Assembly: GCA_946480565.1 (NCBI GenBank)
Contig: CAMLKR010000018.1
Span: 1 to 24,382 of the forward strand
DNA: 24,382 nucleotides
Source: an uncultured Arenimonas sp.
GTDB taxonomy: Bacteria > Pseudomonadota > Gammaproteobacteria > Xanthomonadales > Xanthomonadaceae
Direction: 5' to 3'
Part shown: positions 6,033-13,757 of the stretch, in pieces
Layout of the letters: the number at the start of each line of letters is the position of its first letter
How positions within the stretch are numbered: position 1 is the stretch's first letter
Position numbers and translations under genes: made by a program
Notes under the pieces: model-generated
What the model saw: only the letters and a program-made list of their open reading frames with translations
What the model was told of the DNA's origin: nothing
Databases searched by the model: none

Positions 6033-7414
6033 TCGGGCAGCACCTTGCCGGGGTTGAGCAGGCCGTCCGGGTCGAACTGCGCCTTGATCGCCCGCATCAG
6101 GGCCATGGCCTGCGGGCTCAGGGCGCGGGCCAGCAGCTCGCGTTTGGCCAGGCCGATGCCGTGTTCGCCCGAGACCTGGCCGTCGAGCGCGATCACCGCG
6201 TCGAACACCGCCTCCAGCGCAGCGTCGGCGCGTTCGGCCTGGGCGGCATCGGCCGGGTCGTAGAGGATGTTCACGTGCAGGTTGCCGTTGCCGGCGTGGC
6301 CAAAACACACGATCGGCAGCGCCTGCGCTTGAGCGGTGGCGCGCACCGCGGCCACCAGCTCGGGGATGCGCGACACCGGCACCACCACGTCTTCGTTGAT
6401 CTTGCCCGGCGCGATCGTGCGCAGCGCCGGCGACAGGGCCTTGCGCGCGGCCCAGAGTTTTTCGCGCGCGGCTTCGTCGGGAGCGCTGGCCACGTCCAGG
6501 CAGCCCGGGCCCCGGGCTGCGGCGGTGAGGGCAGCGACGGCGGCATCGAGCACGGCGGCTTCGCCGTCGGCTTCGATCATCAGCAGCGCACCGGCGGCAG
6601 GAATTTTTGCACCGCCGACCTCGCGCGCCAGCCGCACGCACTCGCCGTCCATGAATTCCAGCATCGACGGCGTGACCGGCTGCGCCATCAGCCGCGCCAC
6701 CGCGGCGGCGGCGCTGTCCACGTCCTCGTACAGGGCGCGCAGGGCGCGGCGCTGCGTGGCCACCGGCGTCAGCTTCAGCGTGGCCTCGACGATCAGGGCC
6801 AGGGTGCCTTCCGACCCGATGAGGATGCGCGAAAGGTCGTAACCGCTGGCGCCCTTGGTGGTGGGCGCGCCGAAACGCACCAGTTCGCCGGTGCCGGTGA
6901 CGGCGGTGAGCGCCAGCACGTTGTCGCGGGTGGCGCCGTATTTCACCGCGCGCGGGCCGCCGGCATTGCAGGCCAGGTTGCCGCCGATGCTGCAGTAGGC
7001 CGCGCTGGTCGGGTCCGGCGGCCAGAACAGCCCGTGCGGCGCCAGCGCCGCCTGCAAATCGCCGTTGAGCAGGCCCGGTTCGACCACCGCCACCCGGTCC
7101 CCGGGCCGGATCGCCAGCACCCGGTTCATGCGTTCGAAGGACACCACCAGCGCGTCCTCGCCCGGCACGCTGGCCCCGGTGGTATTGGTGCCGCGCCCGC
7201 GCGCCACGATCGGCAGCTTCGCCGCCCGGCACAGCCGCACGATGCCCTGCACCTGCGCCGCCGTGGTCGGCAGCGCCACCGCCAGCGGCAGCCCCTGCCG
7301 GCGGGAGTTGTCGTAGCCGTAGGCCAGCCGCTCGGCCGGGTCCACCAGCAGGCCGTCGGGGCCGAGCAGGGTGGTGAGGTCGTGGACGAGCGGACCGGGA
7401 AGGGCGGCGGACAT
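6029..7414 (-). CDS. FAD-linked 2-hydroxyacid oxidase/dehydrogenase (GlcD/D-lactate dehydrogenase type)
   Basis: The 461-aa protein belongs to the VAO/PCMH flavoprotein superfamily, in the GlcD-D-lactate dehydrogenase branch that oxidises 2-hydroxyacids with FAD. The N-terminal FAD domain shows GRGTNTTG (73-80), CSIGGNLACNAGG (141-153) and GYDLSRILIGSEGTL (191-205). The C-terminal substrate domain shows the metal-binding FGHAGNGNLHVN and GEHGIG segments and the usual ending FDPDGLLNPGKVLP. Length is typical for the single-subunit enzymes. No GlcE or GlcF genes adjoin, so D-lactate or another 2-hydroxyacid is a better guess than the glycolate complex; the substrate cannot be told from sequence alone. 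The ATG has no visible SD, but TAGAAT sits 6 bp upstream, so the transcript may be leaderless. The stop overlaps the UDG start by 2 bp. Confidence 0.9.
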   Translation of the reverse strand: MSAALPGPLVHDLTTLLGPDGLLVDPAERLAYGYDNSRRQGLPLAVALPTTAAQVQGIVRLCRAAKLPIVARGRGTNTTGASVPGEDALVVSFERMNRVLAIRPGDRVAVVEPGLLNGDLQAALAPHGLFWPPDPTSAAYCSIGGNLACNAGGPRAVKYGATRDNVLALTAVTGTGELVRFGAPTTKGASGYDLSRILIGSEGTLALIVEATLKLTPVATQRRALRALYEDVDSAAAAVARLMAQPVTPSMLEFMDGECVRLAREVGGAKIPAAGALLMIEADGEAAVLDAAVAALTAAARGPGCLDVASAPDEAAREKLWAARKALSPALRTIAPGKINEDVVVPVSRIPELVAAVRATAQAQALPIVCFGHAGNGNLHVNILYDPADAAQAERADAALEAVFDAVIALDGQVSGEHGIGLAKRELLARALSPQAMALMRAIKAQFDPDGLLNPGKVLPD

Positions 7415-7420
7415 GGGCCG

Positions 7421-7426
7421 ATTCTA
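7421..7426 (-). promoter_or_regulatory. -10-like TAGAAT directly before the FAD oxidase start
   Basis: On the minus strand TAGAAT (5 of 6 to TATAAT) is separated from the ATG at 7414 by six bases, so transcription would start at or next to the initiation codon. No good -35 is visible and no SD lies in front of the ATG. Leaderless mRNA is the simplest reading. Confidence 0.35.
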
Positions 7427-7510
7427 GGCCGGCAGGCGCATGGGTGGGGCCTTGAAGCACGACCTTCCGGTAACCTGCGCCCTTTCCGCCACGCCCCCGG
7501 AGGGCGATGC

Positions 7511-8293
7511 ATGATCTGGCTGCTGCCCTGGAAGTCCGACGCCGAGCTGCGGCATCTGCCGCTGGTCACCTGGGGACTGATGGCGGTGAACATCGCGGTG
7601 TTCATGCTGGCGCCGCGCGAGAACCCGGAGGTGTTCGCGGCCTGGGTGCGGGCCTATGGCCTGGTGCCGGGCGACTGGCAGGCCTGGCAGTACCTCACCA
7701 GCATCTTCATGCACGGCGACTGGCCGCACCTGCTGGGCAACATGTTCTTCCTGTGGCTGTTCGGCGACAAGATCGAGGACGCGCTGGGGCCGGCGGGTTT
7801 CCTGCTGGTGTACGGGCTGGGCGGTTTCGCCGGCAACCTGCTGTACGTGTCGGCCAATGCGCACCTGATCCCGAGCATCGGCGCCTCCGGCTGCCTGGCC
7901 GCGATCGCCGGCGCCTATGCGGTGCTGTTCTTCGCCCGGCAGATCGACCTGAAGCTGATGCTGCTGGTCATTCCGGTCTACACCTTCAAGCTGCGCGCGT
8001 TCTGGGTGCTGGGCCTGTACTTCGGCGTCGACACCCTGCTGACCTTCAAGGGCCGCGGGGCATTGGAGAACGGTGGCGTGAACTACGTGGCCCACGGCGC
8101 CGGTTTTCTGTCCGGCGTGGCGATGGGGCTGGCGGCCTCGATGCACGGCGTGATGGGCCGCTACGACGCGCTCGACAACGGCAGCGGCTGGTGGGGTTAC
8201 CTGCCGGCCTCGCTGGAGGAGGAGGCGCGGCGCCAGCGCCTGCGCGAGCTGCACCGGCGCCGGCCGGCGCCTCCGCCGCGCGAGACGGTCTAG
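7511..8293 (+). CDS. Rhomboid family intramembrane serine protease
   Basis: Rhomboids cut transmembrane substrates within the bilayer. The 260-aa protein has about six membrane helices and the family residues: HLLGN (His73-xxx-Asn77), GASG with nucleophile Ser126, and His195 in AHGAGFLSG, forming the Ser-His dyad. WR-like L1 loop features are weak (the region reads WQAWQYLTSIFMHGDW). It lacks the GlpG N-terminal cytoplasmic domain and instead has a basic, Pro/Arg-rich cytoplasmic tail (about 220-260). The ATG at 7511 follows GGAGGGCG; an ATG five bases upstream is out of frame. It is transcribed away from the FAD oxidase gene and converges on yraN with 12 bp between stops. Substrate unknown. 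Confidence 0.92.
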   Translation: MIWLLPWKSDAELRHLPLVTWGLMAVNIAVFMLAPRENPEVFAAWVRAYGLVPGDWQAWQYLTSIFMHGDWPHLLGNMFFLWLFGDKIEDALGPAGFLLVYGLGGFAGNLLYVSANAHLIPSIGASGCLAAIAGAYAVLFFARQIDLKLMLLVIPVYTFKLRAFWVLGLYFGVDTLLTFKGRGALENGGVNYVAHGAGFLSGVAMGLAASMHGVMGRYDALDNGSGWWGYLPASLEEEARRQRLRELHRRRPAPPPRETV

Positions 8294-8305
8294 CCGCGCC
8301 GGGCG

Positions 8306-8686
8306 TCAGGCGTCGTCAGCCCGGAAGGCGTCGCGGATCCACCCGCATTCGAGCCGGTCGTCGGCGCCCTGCACGGTCACCACGTCGAAGCGGCAGGCGG
8401 CGTCGGCCAGGCCGCGCTGCCTGGCCAGCCAGGCGCGGGCGGCCAGCACGATGCGGCGGCGCTTGCGGAAATCGACGGAGCCCGCGGCGCCGCCGAAACG
8501 GTGATCGTGGCGGTAGCGCACTTCGACGAAGACGACGGTGTCGCCGTCGCGCATCACCAGGTCGAGTTCGCCGAAGCGGTAGTTGACGTTGCGGGCGAGG
8601 GTGATTTGTCCCTCGCGTTCAAGCAGGGCGCGCGCGGCGTCTTCGGCCGCGGCGCCCAGGCTGCGCCGGTCAGGGGGTGCCGGCAT
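8306..8686 (-). CDS. yraN: YraN/UPF0102 family, endonuclease-like protein
   Basis: This 126-aa protein of the UPF0102 family has a restriction endonuclease-like fold of uncertain role. Visible motifs are the N-terminal G-x-x-AE-x-x-A helix (11-18), GELDLVM (39-45) and VFVEVRYR (52-59). These give the acidic residues Glu40, Asp42 and Glu55 of the nuclease-like core; the usual EVK lysine is Arg57 here. The ATG at 8686 lies inside the end of lpoA (17-bp overlap), so the two are translated from one message. The lpoA-yraN pair next to divergent rsmI is conserved in gammaproteobacteria. Biological function is not established. Confidence 0.9.
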   Translation of the reverse strand: MPAPPDRRSLGAAAEDAARALLEREGQITLARNVNYRFGELDLVMRDGDTVVFVEVRYRHDHRFGGAAGSVDFRKRRRIVLAARAWLARQRGLADAACRFDVVTVQGADDRLECGWIRDAFRADDA

Positions 8687-10406
8687 CGGGCAGCAGGGCG
8701 CCGTCCAGCGCGGGGCGCGGACGGCCGCCGCTGAACACGGCCCAGGCCGGACGCCGCTGCACGCCGCCCAGCGCGTCCACCTGCAGCTCGCCGGTGGCGC
8801 CGCGCAGCTGCGCGCCCGGGTCGGCGCTGAGGTGGTCGAGGTAGGCCGCCAGTTTCCACGCGTCCATGCCGAAGCCGAACAGGCGCGCGCCGCCGCCCTG
8901 GGCGCTGGGCAGGGTATTGCCGATGGTGTCGGGGTCCGGCAGGCCCATGCGCAGGCCCAGCAGCCAGGGCAGTTCCGGGTATTCGATGCCGTCCAGTTCG
9001 ACGTCCATGCGCAGGTTCGCGCCCGAGAGGATCAGCGAGGTCGCCACGCGCGGCACGCCGACCAGGCCGGCGGTGTCCATCTGGCTCGACAGCAGCCGCG
9101 CCTGCGCGGCCTTTAGGCCCAGGAACAGCGCCTCCGGCCGCGTGCCACCCAGCGCCTGCTGCAGGGCCGGCACGTAGTCGGGATTGGCCTCGCTCACCGT
9201 CACTTCGCTGATCACCTCGCCGCCGCGCGCCAGCAGGCGCTCGCGGAAGGCGCCCAGCGCGCGGCGGGCGTTTTCATCGGCCTGGGTGACCACGAGTACG
9301 CGCTTGAAGCCGCGGTCGACCAGACGGTCGGCGGCGGCCGCGCCTTCTTCTTCCGGCGCCATCGCGAAGGCGGTGCTGCCGGGCGGCGGCGGCACGATGC
9401 CGCGGTTGAGCGCGATCGTGGGCAGGTCCAGGTCGGCGGTGGTGAACAGCGCGTTGACCTCGTCGCGGGTGAGCGGACCGACCAGCATCTGGGCGCCGTC
9501 GGTGCGCGCCTGCATCAGCGCGCGCGCCACGCCGTCGCTGCCGGCGGTGTCGTAGAAGCGCACCTGCGGGCGGCGGCGGGTTTCGGCGTAATACGCGGCC
9601 ATCAGGCCGTCGCGCACGCTCTGGCCGGCGGCGGCCAGCGGGCCGCTGAGCGGCAGCAGCACGGCCAGGCGTTCCGGCGGACGGTAACCGTCGGCTTCGG
9701 CCGGCGGCAGCGTGTCGAGCCCGGGCGCGGAGGCGCCGCGGTCGTAGGGACGGGGCAAGGGCAGGCCGCGCTGGGTCAGCGCGCGGCCGGCGTAGAGGTA
9801 GAGCGGATGGCCGACCGGCAGCGCCGCGGCCTTCGCGGCCAGCGCGGCGTCGGGTTCGGCGCGCAGCAGCGCCTCGATGCGACGCACGGCCTCGGCGCGC
9901 TGGTCGCGCGGCAGCATCGCCAGCAGCCAGGCCTGTTCGCCGGCAGCGTCGAAACCGCGGCCCAGCGCTTCCAGCGCCGCGGCGCGCAGGCCGTGCCAGC
10001 GTGGGGCGAGCCTCGCCGGCACGCTGTCGCGGCGCTGGTCGAGCAGGTCGAGCACGTCTTCATGCCGGCCGGCGTCGGCCTGGAAGCCGGCGTCCAGCAG
10101 GTCGTGGCGGAGCAGGTCCGCGCCGTCGAGCCGGCGACGGTTGGATTGCTCCCAGGACTGGCGTGCGGCGCCGTCGTCGCCGGCCAGCAGGTATTGCTCC
10201 GCGGCGTCCAGCCAGGCCCGGTCGCGCGCGGCACCGCGGGCGCCGGCGGCCGTGGCCGCGAACACGCGGGCGGCCTCGCGGTGCCGGCCTTCGTCGGCCA
10301 GGCGCTGCGCGCTCTGCAGTTCCCCGGTGGACTGGGGCGAAACCGAAACGCTGGCGCAGCCGGTGGAAACGGCGAGGGCCAGCAGCAGGGGGGCGTGTCG
10401 CAGCAT
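8670..10406 (-). CDS. lpoA: Penicillin-binding protein activator LpoA (outer-membrane lipoprotein)
   Basis: LpoA is an outer-membrane lipoprotein that reaches through the periplasm to stimulate the class A peptidoglycan synthase PBP1A. The 578-aa product starts with a lipoprotein signal, [17 protein letters not shown], with the acylated cysteine at residue 17 (Ser rather than Leu at -3). Residues about 28-220 are Ala/Leu/Arg-rich helical repeats (TPR-like), and 246-578 match the type I periplasmic binding-protein fold ([22 protein letters not shown], then [11 protein letters not shown]). Length is close to E. coli LpoA. The ATG at 10406 is chosen because it begins the signal peptide; the frame is open further upstream but there overlaps rsmI. 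It faces rsmI across 61 bp. This places a peptidoglycan-synthesis activator just upstream of the dcw cluster. Confidence 0.93.
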   Translation of the reverse strand: MLRHAPLLLALAVSTGCASVSVSPQSTGELQSAQRLADEGRHREAARVFAATAAGARGAARDRAWLDAAEQYLLAGDDGAARQSWEQSNRRRLDGADLLRHDLLDAGFQADAGRHEDVLDLLDQRRDSVPARLAPRWHGLRAAALEALGRGFDAAGEQAWLLAMLPRDQRAEAVRRIEALLRAEPDAALAAKAAALPVGHPLYLYAGRALTQRGLPLPRPYDRGASAPGLDTLPPAEADGYRPPERLAVLLPLSGPLAAAGQSVRDGLMAAYYAETRRRPQVRFYDTAGSDGVARALMQARTDGAQMLVGPLTRDEVNALFTTADLDLPTIALNRGIVPPPPGSTAFAMAPEEEGAAAADRLVDRGFKRVLVVTQADENARRALGAFRERLLARGGEVISEVTVSEANPDYVPALQQALGGTRPEALFLGLKAAQARLLSSQMDTAGLVGVPRVATSLILSGANLRMDVELDGIEYPELPWLLGLRMGLPDPDTIGNTLPSAQGGGARLFGFGMDAWKLAAYLDHLSADPGAQLRGATGELQVDALGGVQRRPAWAVFSGGRPRPALDGALLPDAGTP

Positions 10407-10467
10407 GGTCGGGGGTCCGGGGATCGATGCGGCTAAGATGATAGCCGGTGCACAGGGAGGGCGCGGC
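10407..10467. promoter_or_regulatory. Divergent lpoA/rsmI promoter region
   Basis: The 61-bp gap between two divergent starts must hold control signals for both. Overlapping -10 candidates are TAAGAT (10434-10439, plus strand, toward rsmI) and TATCAT (10443-10438, minus strand, toward lpoA). Neither has a clear -35. The overlap implies that polymerase may not occupy both at once. The rsmI SD AGGGAGG is at 10453-10459. Confidence 0.35.
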
Positions 10468-11304
10468 ATGGCGGTGACACAGGCGGGAACCCTGTACGTG
10501 GTGGCGACCCCGATCGGCAACCTGGGCGACCTGACCGCGCGTGCGCGCGAGGTGCTGGCGGCGGTGGACGCGATCTGCGCCGAAGACACCCGCCATACCC
10601 GCCAGCTGCTGGCCCAGACCGGGATCGAGCGGCCGCTGCTGGCCCTGCACGAACACAACGAAGAAGACATGGCCTGGAAGCTGGTCGAGCGCCTGCGTGC
10701 CGGCGAAACCCTGGCCCTGGTCTCCGACGCCGGCACGCCGCTGGTCAGCGACCCCGGTTACCGGCTGGTGCGCGAAGTGCGCGCCGCCGGCCTGAAGGTG
10801 AGCCCGGTGCCCGGCGCCTGCGCGGCGATCGCGGCGCTGTCGGTGGCCGGCATCCCCAGCGACCGCTTCTGCTTCGAGGGCTTCCTGCCGGCGAAAGCCT
10901 CCGGCCGCCGGGAGAAGCTCGCGGCGCTTTCGGGTGAATCGCGCACGATGGTGTTCTACGAAAGCGCACACCGCATCGAGGAATCGCTCGCGGACATGGC
11001 CGCGGCCTTCGGCGGCGGGCGCGAGGCGGTGGTCGCGCGCGAGCTCACCAAGCTGTTCGAAACGGTGCTGGGCGACACGCTCGACGACCTGGTCGCGAAA
11101 GTCGCCGCCGACGACAACCAGCGCAAGGGCGAGTTCGTCATCGTCGTGCGCGGCTGCGAGGACGACACCGAGGCGCGGCTGCTGGAGGGGCAGCGGCTGT
11201 ACGCCAAGCTGGCCGAGCATCTGAAGCCCTCGCTCGCGGCCAAACTCGCCGCCGACATCAGCGGCGCGCCGCGCAAGTCGCTGTATGGCGGGGGTGAGGG
11301 TTGA
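10468..11304 (+). CDS. rsmI: 16S rRNA (cytidine1402-2'-O)-methyltransferase
   Basis: RsmI methylates the ribose of C1402 in the decoding centre of 16S rRNA using S-adenosylmethionine. RsmH, encoded at 12547, modifies the base of the same nucleotide. The 278-aa protein shows TLYVVATPIGNLGDLTARA (8-26), the CAEDTRHTRQLL segment (37-48), SDAGTPLVSDPG (86-97) and PGACAAIAALSVAG, the typical tetrapyrrole-methylase-fold SAM site. Length is normal. The ATG at 10468 is chosen for its SD, AGGGAGG, 8 bp upstream; an in-frame ATG at 10438 lacks an SD and would add 10 non-conserved residues. The gene is followed within 4 bp by a palindromic repeat and then rnpB. Confidence 0.95.
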   Translation: MAVTQAGTLYVVATPIGNLGDLTARAREVLAAVDAICAEDTRHTRQLLAQTGIERPLLALHEHNEEDMAWKLVERLRAGETLALVSDAGTPLVSDPGYRLVREVRAAGLKVSPVPGACAAIAALSVAGIPSDRFCFEGFLPAKASGRREKLAALSGESRTMVFYESAHRIEESLADMAAAFGGGREAVVARELTKLFETVLGDTLDDLVAKVAADDNQRKGEFVIVVRGCEDDTEARLLEGQRLYAKLAEHLKPSLAAKLAADISGAPRKSLYGGGEG

Positions 11305-11307
11305 AAG

Positions 11308-11389
11308 CTCTTTGCCACGGATTGACGCGGATGAAAGCGGATATCGGCCTTTGTCCGCTTTCATCCGCGTAATCCGCGGTTAAAAAGAG
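11308..11389. repeat. Long imperfect palindrome (REP/MITE-like dispersed element)
   Basis: The left arm, 11315-11341 (CCACGGATTGACGCGGATGA onward), is complementary to the right arm, 11354-11379. There is one mismatch and one bulged base over about 26 bp, and the centre is a 12-nt loop. The outer ends CTCTTT (11308-11313) and AAAGAG (11384-11389) are also complementary. Similar CGCGGAT-GA-rich palindromes are, from memory, common dispersed intergenic repeats in proteobacteria. No terminal T-tract exists, so it is not a standard terminator, though it could stabilise or end the rsmI transcript. It lies immediately upstream of the rnpB promoter. Confidence 0.7.
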
Positions 11390-11410
11390 AAAGCCCCGAT
11401 GTGCGACAAT
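11380..11410 (+). promoter_or_regulatory. Probable rnpB promoter
   Basis: GACAAT (11405-11410) is a plausible -10 placed 7 bp before the predicted 5' end of rnpB at 11418. TTAAAA (11380-11385) is a poor -35 candidate with 19-bp spacing. The -10 is supported mainly by its position relative to the RNA start. Confidence 0.45.
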
Positions 11411-11417
11411 CCGCCCC

Positions 11418-11773
11418 GGCGGAGCCGGCCAAGACAGTCGCGTCGCAGTTATGCGCCGAGGAAAGTCCGGGCTCCACAGAGCAGGGTGCCAGGTAACGCC
11501 TGGGCGGCGCGAGCCGACGGAAAGTGCAACAGAAAACAAACCGCCGAACGGCCCGCAAGGGTGCGTGGTAAGGGCGAAACGGTGGGGTAAGAGCCCACCG
11601 CCCGAGGGGACAACGCCTCGGGGCACGGCAAACCCCACCCGGAGCAAGACCAAATAGGGGTGCTATGGCATGGCTCGTGCCGCACCCGGGTTGGTTGCTT
11701 GATCCCAGCGGTGACGCTGGGGCTAGAGGAATGACTGTCCACGACAGAACCCGGCTTAGCGGCCGGCTCCGCC
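11418..11773 (+). ncRNA. rnpB: RNase P RNA component (bacterial class A)
   Basis: This is the catalytic RNA of RNase P, which matures tRNA 5' ends. The universally conserved core is clear: GAGGAAAGTCCGGGCTC (from 11458), a GGTAA-type stretch in GGGGTAAGAGCCCACCG expected in the P15 region that binds tRNA CCA, and the 3' core ACGACAGAACCCGGCTTA (11741-11758). The ends are set by helix P1, a perfect 13-bp pairing of 11418-11430 with 11761-11773. The resulting length of about 356 nt is normal for type A. Its place between rsmI and mraZ matches, from memory, the order in Pseudomonas. No open frame across it is meaningful. No T-tract terminator follows. Confidence 0.96.
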
Positions 11774-11878
11774 ACTTCCTCCCGCCTTCCGACGCTTGAC
11801 CCGCGCACTCGGCCCCGTTCCGGGCTCCCGGCCCGGCTTGGCCGGCCGGCGTGTGCCCGGCCCTCAGCGCCTGTGAGC

Positions 11879-11913
11879 TGTTTCACGCCGATGGATCAAA
11901 TCCATGTGAAACA
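11879..11913. promoter_or_regulatory. Compound inverted repeat upstream of dcw promoter
   Basis: TGTTTCAC (11879-11886) pairs with GTGAAACA (11906-11913), and ATGGAT (11891-11896) pairs with ATCCAT (11900-11905) inside it. Only GCCG (11887-11890) is unpaired, and the loop is CAA. The result is a 14-bp stem with a 4-nt bulge. No T-tract follows. It lies about 85 bp upstream of the mraZ -35, so an operator for an unknown regulator or a processed 3' structure of an upstream transcript is possible. Confidence 0.5.
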
Positions 11914-11998
11914 ACACTTGCCAAATGGTTCTTAAACAAGACTCTCAAGTATCGCGCAAGGTCTTGATCCAGCTAGCGAAATTGACCCGAAAACTTCC

Positions 11999-12027
11999 TT
12001 GACAGCCCCCGGGGGCAGGTCTAACGT
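11999..12027 (+). promoter_or_regulatory. sigma70-type promoter of mraZ/dcw operon
   Basis: A perfect -35 TTGACA (11999-12004) is followed after exactly 17 bp by TAACGT (12022-12027; 3 of 6 to TATAAT). The predicted start is near 12034, leaving about a 55-nt leader before mraZ. The spacer contains the perfect 12-bp palindrome GCCCCCGGGGGC (12005-12016). Confidence 0.7.
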
Positions 12028-12071
12028 GGGCTTCCGAGGGAATTTCGGGTTTTTTGTGGCTTTTGGTGGAT
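12027..12071 (+). promoter_or_regulatory. Candidate MraZ operator: five phased GG-rich boxes
   Basis: TGGGC (12027), AGGGA (12037), CGGGT (12046), TGGCT (12057) and TGGAT (12067) recur about every 10 bp between the -10 element and the mraZ ribosome-binding site. MraZ of E. coli is known to bind TGGGN direct repeats separated by 5 nt upstream of its own gene, so an autoregulatory site is expected here. The first two boxes fit best; the later ones are degenerate. Confidence 0.55.
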
Positions 12072-12088
12072 AAGGGCTGATCCAGGCG

Positions 12089-12532
12089 ATGTTCCAGGGC
12101 GAAACCGCGATCACGATCGACGACAAGGGCCGACTGGCGATTCCCACCGCCTACCGGGACCTGGTCGCGCGCGTGGGCGGCCGCCTGGTGATCACCTACA
12201 ACCCCTACGAAGCCGGCTGCCTGTGGCTGTACCCGGAAGCGGCCTGGGAAAAGGTCCGCGACCAGGTCAATGCCCTGCCCAATGCCAAGCGCGTGCACCG
12301 GAACCTGCAGCTCAAGCTCGTCGGCGCGGCCACCGTGGTCGAACCCGACGGCAGCGGCCGCCTGCTGCTGCCCGCCAGCCACCGCAACGCGGCCGGCATC
12401 GAGAAAAAAGCGGTGCTGCTCGGCATGGGCGGCAAGTTCGAATTGTGGAGCGAGCAGGCGCACCTCGCGCAGATCCGTCAAACCATCGGGGAAGACGAGA
12501 TCAGCGAGGACATGCTCGACCTCAGGCTGTGA
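12089..12532 (+). CDS. mraZ: Transcriptional regulator MraZ
   Basis: MraZ is a DNA-binding protein that represses its own dcw operon. The 147-aa product has the usual two tandem SpoVT-AbrB-like domains, each with the family D-x-x-x-R motif: DDKGRLAIP (11-19) and [10 protein letters not shown] (87-96). It starts with the canonical MFQGE. The ATG at 12089 is the only one giving the complete first domain; the SD is weak (AAGGG 12 bp away, CCAGG closer). It is first gene of the cluster, as in most bacteria. The stop overlaps a possible GTG start for rsmH. The phased boxes in its leader are the presumed binding site. Confidence 0.96.
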   Translation: MFQGETAITIDDKGRLAIPTAYRDLVARVGGRLVITYNPYEAGCLWLYPEAAWEKVRDQVNALPNAKRVHRNLQLKLVGAATVVEPDGSGRLLLPASHRNAAGIEKKAVLLGMGGKFELWSEQAHLAQIRQTIGEDEISEDMLDLRL

Positions 12533-12546
12533 CGGGCGTGGCCGGG

Positions 12547-13491
12547 ATGCGGGAACCCACGCAGCCCAGCCATCTCCCGGTGATGTTCGCCCAGGTGCTG
12601 GACGGCCTGCGTGTGCTGGGGAATGGCCGGTACCTGGATGGAACCTTCGGCCGCGGCGGCCATGCGCGCGGCGTGCTCGACCGGCTGGGGCCGGATGGAC
12701 GGCTGTTGGTGATGGACAAGGACCCGGAAGCGATCGCCACCGCCCGCGCACTTTTTGGTGCGGACGCGCGCGTCGGCGTCTATCGCGGTTCCTTCGCCGA
12801 CCTGGCGCACTGGGATGAAACCGCTGCCGGCCTGGACGGCGTGCTGCTGGACCTGGGCGTGTCCTCGCCCCAGCTTGATGTCGCCGAGCGCGGCTTCAGC
12901 TTCGCCAAGGACGGGCCGCTGGACATGCGCATGGACCCCGAGTCCGGCGAAAGCGCCGCCAACTGGCTGGCCCGCGCCGACGAGCGCGAGATCGCCGACG
13001 TGCTGTGGCGCTACGGCGAGGAAAAGCTCAGCCGCAAGATCGCCCGCACCATCGTTGCCCGCCGCGGCGACACGCCGCTGCTGCGCACCGCCCAGCTGGC
13101 CGAGCTGATCGCGTCGGTGGTCGGTCGCGGCGACAGCAAGATCCACCCGGCCACGCGCAGCTTCCAGGCCATCCGCATCTTCATCAACCGCGAGCTCGAG
13201 GACCTCGAGCGCGGGCTGGCGGCCGCGCACGACCGGCTCAAGCCCGGCGGCCGGCTGGCGGTGATCAGCTTCCACTCGCTGGAAGACCGCATCGTCAAGC
13301 AGTTCATCGCCCGCCACGCCAAGGCACCGCCGGGCAACCGCCGCATGCCGGTGGAGGTGGCGTTCACGCCGACCCTGCGCGACGTGTCCGGCGCCCTGCG
13401 CGCCGAGTCCGCCGAGACCGCGGGCAATCCGCGTGCGCGCAGCGCGGTGCTGCGCGTGGCCGAGAAGCTGCCGGCGGGAGCAACCGCATGA
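12547..13491 (+). CDS. rsmH: 16S rRNA (cytosine1402-N4)-methyltransferase
   Basis: RsmH methylates N4 of C1402 in 16S rRNA, the same nucleotide treated by RsmI. The 314-aa protein shows the SAM motif [10 protein letters not shown] (31-40), [11 protein letters not shown] (101-111), [15 protein letters not shown] (116-130), [16 protein letters not shown] and [11 protein letters not shown], all diagnostic. The ATG at 12547 is preferred ([13 protein letters not shown], typical distance to the conserved start). GTG at 12529 would overlap the mraZ stop as GTGA, in line with the other junctions of this operon, and would add six residues. Neither has a strong SD, so the start is open. It overlaps ftsL by 4 bp. 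Confidence 0.95.
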   Translation: MREPTQPSHLPVMFAQVLDGLRVLGNGRYLDGTFGRGGHARGVLDRLGPDGRLLVMDKDPEAIATARALFGADARVGVYRGSFADLAHWDETAAGLDGVLLDLGVSSPQLDVAERGFSFAKDGPLDMRMDPESGESAANWLARADEREIADVLWRYGEEKLSRKIARTIVARRGDTPLLRTAQLAELIASVVGRGDSKIHPATRSFQAIRIFINRELEDLERGLAAAHDRLKPGGRLAVISFHSLEDRIVKQFIARHAKAPPGNRRMPVEVAFTPTLRDVSGALRAESAETAGNPRARSAVLRVAEKLPAGATA

Positions 13492-13757
13492 GCCTGCGCA
13501 GCCTGGTCCTCCTGGTGCTGGTGCTCGGCGTGATCGGCAGCGCCATCGGCGTGGTCTGGGCGCGGCACCTGCATCGCCAGGCCTACATCGACCTGAGCAC
13601 GCTCGAGCGCGACCGCGATGAACTCAACATCGAGTTCGGCCGGCTGCAGCTGGAGCAGGCGACCTGGTCGGAGGCCAACCGCATCGAGCAGGTCGCCGGC
13701 ACCCGCATCGGCATGAAGTTCCCGGAAGACGCCGACATCGTGGTGCTGCGGCCATGA
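13488..13757 (+). CDS. ftsL: Cell division protein FtsL
   Basis: FtsL is a small bitopic inner-membrane protein that joins FtsB and FtsQ at the septum and activates FtsWI. The 89-aa product has a short N-terminus, one transmembrane helix (5-24) and a periplasmic coiled-coil segment (about 30-65, [20 protein letters not shown]), then the family-type R-I-E-x-x-A region. Sequence conservation in FtsL is low, so the call leans on size, topology and its place between rsmH and ftsI. Start and stop overlap both neighbours by 4 bp (ATGA). Confidence 0.92.
   Translation: MSLRSLVLLVLVLGVIGSAIGVVWARHLHRQAYIDLSTLERDRDELNIEFGRLQLEQATWSEANRIEQVAGTRIGMKFPEDADIVVLRP

Larger units (their letters stand above)
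11774..12088 (+). other. Noncoding region between rnpB and mraZ
   Basis: This 315-bp stretch has no credible gene. The first 100 bp are GC-rich and featureless apart from CCGG-type runs. From about 11874 the base composition becomes clearly more AT-rich than the surroundings and holds a compound hairpin (11879-11913), a weaker inverted repeat (CAAGAC 11937-11942 / GTCTTG 11961-11966), the mraZ promoter (11999-12027) and phased GG boxes (12027-12071). It is the control region of the dcw operon and may also contain an unrecognised small RNA. Confidence 0.7.

Noticed and set aside
5424..7460. A 678-codon open frame on the minus strand spanning the UDG and FAD oxidase region
   Set aside because: Only its last 202 codons encode the UDG-like protein. 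The rest is the FAD oxidase gene read in another frame, giving Arg/Ala/Gly-rich low-complexity sequence without motifs.
7452..7476. Promoter for the rhomboid gene (TTGAAG ... TAACCT)
   Set aside because: The spacing is 13 bp, too short for a sigma70 promoter, and the hexamers are only partial matches.
11449..11886. Open frames across rnpB on both strands
   Set aside because: The region is explained by the conserved RNase P RNA core and the 13-bp P1 helix.
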